The position numbers and the translations under genes are program-made. DNA of 64,000 bases from Pseudodesulfovibrio nedwellii (GTDB taxonomy: Bacteria; Desulfobacterota; Desulfovibrionia; Desulfovibrionales; Desulfovibrionaceae), in contig NZ_AP026709.1 in the NCBI RefSeq assembly GCF_027923765.1, positions 1,359,501-1,423,500 on the forward strand, in the 5' to 3' direction. Position 1 is the first letter of the stretch, and the number at the start of each line of letters is the position of its first letter. The notes beneath the pieces are model-generated. The model ran no database searches and had not been told where the DNA came from. It saw only the letters and a program-made list of their open reading frames with translations. This document shows, piece by piece, positions 61,701 through 64,000 of the stretch.

Positions 61701-61817
61701 TTCTTTTCATCAATGGCAGTCACCATTATGTCCGGCCTGGCTTTTGCCACGGTCCTGACTCTGATAGTTGTGCCGCTCTTTTTCGCCATGTTCCACAAGG
61801 TAAAAAACTCGGCATAA
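58782..61817 (+). CDS. RND efflux permease, pump 3
   Basis: 1011 residues. Begins LAELSIRKKTITLVLTACFLVGGALSFLNMSRLEDPEFTIKDALIITNYPGATPEEV, typical of the shorter HAE-type group seen with TetR regulators. TM4 motif LGMLVDNAIVVVEG has Asp-Asn. Other marks are GSQPEKVYVEISR, SLSGMLIKNAVVLLDQI. Exported substrates unknown. Translation is coupled to the adaptor. A strong terminator follows at 61863. Confidence 0.95.
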   Translation: MNLAELSIRKKTITLVLTACFLVGGALSFLNMSRLEDPEFTIKDALIITNYPGATPEEVTNEVTDVIESAAQELGQLDTVESINNPGQSIVTVEVQDKYGHEKLQQVWDELRRKVNDAQVQLPPGAETSMVIDDFGDVYGILLSVSGDGYPQQDIQDFADYLRKQLLLVEGVAKITIWGSQPEKVYVEISRARMSRMGLSLDSVYNALSQRNLVVPAGNVRVDREYIKISPTGTIDSVKSLGDLLIKDNASGRLVPLRDIAEISRGYSDTPTQIMRYNGDNSVSLGISSVSGGNVVDLGSAVNAKLDELQNQTPVGMKIDKVYYQPKRVENAVSSFALNLAEAVAIVIVVLLLFMGMQSGLLIGIILLITICGSFIFIKMAGVALERISLGALIIALGMLVDNAIVVVEGLLIRYQQGMNRLQAAVEVVNQNKWPLLGATIVAIMAFAGIGLSEDSVGEFCRSLFIVLCISLSMSWITAVTVTPLLCHMFLHPKVSSNKDPYGGKLYRIYKKFLVLCMHHRTTTVLCLVVMLSLAIYGFGFVKQSFFPASTQPRFLIHYWMPQGTDIRTTSNDIHQIEKMLMEDKNIISVTSFVGQGGPRFILTYSPEKTNAAYGLLLVEVEDYHQIESIMAKYQGEIENSFPDAEPKFKKFRLGPGRDASIEVRFSGPDTKILKRLSTQAQDIMYASGNAQGIRDNWRQEVKIIHPVMAEAQARLAGITRPGLSKALNMFFDGTTVGVYREGDKLLPIVVRPPENERMEVRELGNVRVFSPTAGQMIPVEEVVSEFKTEMAFGTLKTRNRLLTITASCDPAEGLPSVLFKALRPQIEDIELPPGYIMEWGGEYEDSTDAQTSLAGSLLVPTIIMVLVTIMLFNNLRNPLIIWLTVPLAIIGVTVGLLITGEPFGFMALLGFLSLSGMLIKNAVVLLDQIKLELEGGKEPYHAIVDSAVSRIRPVAMAAATTILGMLPLMLDPFFSSMAVTIMSGLAFATVLTLIVVPLFFAMFHKVKNSA

Positions 61818-61862
61818 ACATATTCCCCTCAACCATTTGGCAGCCCTACATGCCAAACACTG

Positions 61863-61898
61863 AAAGGGCCGGGAAGCACAAACCCCGGCCCTTTTTAC
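61863..61898 (+). terminator. Rho-independent terminator after pump 3
   Basis: AAAGGGCCGGG (61863-61873) pairs with CCCGGCCCTTT (61884-61894), followed by TT. GC-rich and clear. Confidence 0.93.
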
Positions 61899-61991
61899 GT
61901 GCCCATACGGCATGATCACCACCGGTCATCCTCTCTACAAAAAAATCAACGACAAGAACTGAACTGCAACACTCTGATTTCATACTCCCTC

Positions 61992-62052
61992 TTGACGAAT
62001 TCATTTGATTCACCTACCTTACATGGTGTTACGAATAGCCATTTCGTAACAT
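61992..62052 (+). promoter_or_regulatory. Promoter with NikR-type box before the ABC importer
   Basis: TTGACG (61992-61997), 17-base spacer, TACCTT (62015-62020). Right after it, GTGTTAC (62026-62032), 13 bases, GTAACAT (62046-62052). This matches 13 of 14 positions of the box I recall for Desulfovibrio NikR, GTGTTAC-N13/14-GTAACAC. The inner bases extend the palindrome to TGTTACGAA/TTCGTAACA. It covers the transcription start. Confidence 0.6.
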
Positions 62053-62098
62053 AAAGACACCAAATAATAAAAAATCGTACACCAAAAGGGGCTTACAA

Positions 62099-63208
62099 GT
62101 GAAAAATTGTATATGCGTTGCTCTGCTTATTCTGACTCTAGTCACATCGGCAATAGCCTCTTCAGACACTCGACCCGTCACTGATGGTGCCAACCGAACT
62201 GTCCAAGTGCCAAAAGATGTCCAACGCGTCATTTGTTCAGGTCCCGGATGTCTTCGCCTTCTGACATATCTTCAAGCACAATCAATGGTTGTAGCTGTTG
62301 ACGATATTGAATCAGAAACCAGCCCTTACGATGCACGCCCCTATGCAATGGCCAATCCTCAATTCACTGGTATGCCCATGTTTGGAGAGTTTCGTGGCCA
62401 CGACAATCCCGAATTGATACTGACCCTTGAACCTCAACCTCAGGTCATTTTTAAAACATATGCAAACAAAATGGGATACGACCCGATAGAACTTCAGCAA
62501 AAAACCGGAATCCCGGTGGTAACACTCACTTACGGCAACCTTGGCAAACTCCGCCCGCAATTTTACCAGGCACTCCGCACCATGGCAGAAGTCATCGGGA
62601 AACAAGAGAGAGCAGAAGAAGTCATCGCCTACTTTGAAGCAGAGATTGCCGAGCTTAAAAAAAGAACAACAGACATTGCTGAAGAAGGTCGTCCCAGTGT
62701 TTTCATTGGCGGTGTCGCCTTCAAAGGACCTCATGGGTTCCAATCCACTGAACCCGCCTACCCACCATTCGCTTTCATCAATGCAAACAATCTCGCATAC
62801 AACAAAGGTCTTACCGGCAAAGAACTTAGCCATTCTGATGTATCCAAGGAAATGATAGTAGCCTGGAACCCGGATATTTTGTTCCTTGACCTCATGACCA
62901 TGCAACTAGGCAACAAGGCTGGAGGACTGTATGAGCTGCGGAATGACCCCGCATACCGTAGCCTGACCGCCGTCTCCGAAGGCAAAGTCTATGGAGTACT
63001 GCCCTATAACTGCTATTCAAAAAACTACGGCTCCATTTTGGCCAATGCCTTTTACATCGGAAAGCTTCTTTACCCCGACCGGTTCACCGACGTCGATCCA
63101 ATAAAAAAGGCAGACGAAATTTATCAATTCCTCGTGGGTAAACCTGTCTTTGAATTAGTAAACCAACTTTTTCAGGGATATGTATTCACCCCGGTTCCGG
63201 TAAACTAA
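62099..63208 (+). CDS. ABC importer substrate-binding protein (metal or metal-chelate)
   Basis: 369 residues starting at a GTG with AGGGG upstream. Signal peptide 1-20 (ICVALLILTLVTSAIAS). Class III binding protein layout (BtuF/FepB type): RPVTDGANRTVQVPKDVQRVICSGPGCLRLLTYLQAQ, PELILTLEPQPQVIF, LYELRNDPAYRSLTAVSEGKVYGVLPYNCYSKNYGSILANAFYIGKLLYP. The family imports iron-siderophores, haem, cobalamin or nickel-type chelates. The NikR-like box before it favours nickel. The permease gene follows after one base. Confidence 0.88.
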   Translation: MKNCICVALLILTLVTSAIASSDTRPVTDGANRTVQVPKDVQRVICSGPGCLRLLTYLQAQSMVVAVDDIESETSPYDARPYAMANPQFTGMPMFGEFRGHDNPELILTLEPQPQVIFKTYANKMGYDPIELQQKTGIPVVTLTYGNLGKLRPQFYQALRTMAEVIGKQERAEEVIAYFEAEIAELKKRTTDIAEEGRPSVFIGGVAFKGPHGFQSTEPAYPPFAFINANNLAYNKGLTGKELSHSDVSKEMIVAWNPDILFLDLMTMQLGNKAGGLYELRNDPAYRSLTAVSEGKVYGVLPYNCYSKNYGSILANAFYIGKLLYPDRFTDVDPIKKADEIYQFLVGKPVFELVNQLFQGYVFTPVPVN

Positions 63209-63209
63209 T

Positions 63210-64000
63210 ATGCACTTCTCTGACGGACAAATTCCTGCCGAATATCGTCGATATATCGGCTGGAAGACCACGTTCCTGATCACCTCCATGGGACTTTTGG
63301 CGATCACTCTGGTGATCGCCATCTCCCTGGGAGCAGCGAAAATCCCCCTGACCGACGTCATAGCTTCACTACTGGACTTCCCGGTTTCAAGACGCGTGGA
63401 TGTCATCGTCTGGAATATCCGCCTGCCCCAAGCGCTCGCGGCCGTCGTAGCCGGAGCCGGACTCTCAATATCCGGCACTGCCATGCAATCCATTCTACGA
63501 AATCCGTTAGGGTCACCATTCACGCTCGGCATTTCTCATGCTGCCGCATTTGGAGCGGCTTTTTCTGTCATGATGTTGGGCGGTGGCGTCATGACTTCCA
63601 CCAATGCGGGTGCTGTCAACATTACCAGCCCGTATATGACTACTGCGGCGGCCTTCATCGCCAGTCTCATCGCAGCCGGCGTCATCGTGGGCATTTCGCG
63701 CACACGCGGTGCAACACCTGAGGTCATGGTTTTGACCGGTGTGGCTCTCGGAGCACTCTTCACGGCCGGAACCATGTTTCTACAATTCTTCGCTGATGAT
63801 ATCCAACTGGCTGCCATGGTCTTCTGGACCTTTGGCGACACTGCTCGTGCATCCTGGTCTGAGTTGGGAGTCATCACGGCAGTCGTTACCGTGTCATCAC
63901 TTTATTTCCTCACCAACAGTTGGAACTACAACGCCATCGATGCAGGAGATGAAACCGCCAAGGGACTCGGAGTCCGTGTGGAACGGGTCCGTTTGATCGG
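63210..64000 (+). CDS. FecCD/BtuC-type ABC permease, 3' end cut by window edge
   Basis: 263 residues visible, open to the window end. ATG at 63210, one base after the binding-protein stop. FecCD pattern: GWKTTFLITSMGLLAITLVIAISLGAAKIPL, VWNIRLPQALAAVVAGAGLSISGTAMQSILRNPLGSPFTLGISHAAAFGAAFSVM (the RLPR-like and NPLxxPxxLG motifs), VLTGVALGALFTAGTMFLQFF, and DETAKGLGVRVERVRL, which contacts the ATPase. It forms the membrane channel of the importer. The ATPase gene probably follows outside the window. Confidence 0.93.
   Translation, partial: MHFSDGQIPAEYRRYIGWKTTFLITSMGLLAITLVIAISLGAAKIPLTDVIASLLDFPVSRRVDVIVWNIRLPQALAAVVAGAGLSISGTAMQSILRNPLGSPFTLGISHAAAFGAAFSVMMLGGGVMTSTNAGAVNITSPYMTTAAAFIASLIAAGVIVGISRTRGATPEVMVLTGVALGALFTAGTMFLQFFADDIQLAAMVFWTFGDTARASWSELGVITAVVTVSSLYFLTNSWNYNAIDAGDETAKGLGVRVERVRLI

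Noticed and set aside
1-64000. CRISPR arrays, tRNA or rRNA genes, transposases, integrases
   Set aside because: Looked for regular short repeats, cloverleaf-like ends and recombinase motifs; none was found by eye. A tRNA or Rfam scan would be decisive.

Overview
This window looks like chromosome from a sulfate-reducing deltaproteobacterium of the Desulfovibrionaceae, most like Pseudodesulfovibrio or Desulfovibrio. The basis is the gene mix: HypF, a very large FAD/Fe-S 2-hydroxyacid dehydrogenase, a Tat-exported Fe-S protein with a cytochrome b-like partner, DUF362, a CbiR-CobU cobamide pair, and a Desulfovibrio-type NikR box. Base composition is moderate, codon use is mostly uniform, and genes are dense. 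I saw no rRNA, tRNA, CRISPR array, integrase or transposase. Genus is inferred; no marker gene was compared.

Layout. 1-2.6 kb (minus): cold-shock protein, small Lys/Glu-rich protein, RRM RNA-binding protein, ModF-like double ATPase. 2.6-7 kb (plus): DUF362 protein, HypF, exported DUF3298-like protein, tiny YqaE/Pmp3 protein. 7-13 kb: class V aminotransferase divergent from the 1175-residue FAD/Fe-S dehydrogenase, then an AEC-type carrier whose ribosome site lies inside a perfect hairpin. 13-15.6 kb: RuvX, MltG and an exported Ppx/GppA-fold protein. 15.6-18.7 kb (minus): ThiS-like protein, TtuA-type tRNA thiolase, glycosyltransferase, signal peptidase I. 18.9-22.8 kb (plus): response regulator, M50 protease, TrpS, SlyD-like FKBP, class I aminotransferase.

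22.9-31.4 kb is more accessory: an unknown protein, a ComFB-like protein, an AT-rich LysE/RhtB exporter, a histidine kinase, and a MarR-MFP-RND efflux operon. Two diverged copies of a structured ~190-nt element follow the kinase gene and the RND gene. 31.5-39.8 kb is a plus-strand run: endonuclease Q-like/UvrD helicase fusion, CbiR, CobU, DHH phosphoesterase, DNA polymerase I. 39.9-42.9 kb is a low-GC variable pocket with an orphan gene, a 117-nt palindrome, a 59-nt pure pyrimidine tract and small proteins. 43-47.4 kb holds a second MFP-RND pump, 47.6-49.7 kb DUF1844, ArgC and nitroreductase, and 49.8-51.3 kb the Fe-S/cytochrome pair. 51.7-56.9 kb holds citrate synthase, NAD kinase, DEAD-box helicase, a glycosyltransferase-like protein and a VOC protein. 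57-61.8 kb is a TetR-MFP-RND operon with two matching operators. The window ends in a metal/chelate ABC importer behind a probable NikR box.

Connections. Three RND pumps lie within 36 kb, none with its own outer-membrane channel, so they probably share a TolC encoded elsewhere. HypF (NiFe hydrogenase maturation) and the NikR-type box both point to nickel metabolism. CbiR-CobU points to cobamide salvage. The most unusual items are the EndoQ-UvrD fusion, the paired structured elements, the start-sequestering hairpin, and the AT-rich orphan with its palindromic surroundings.
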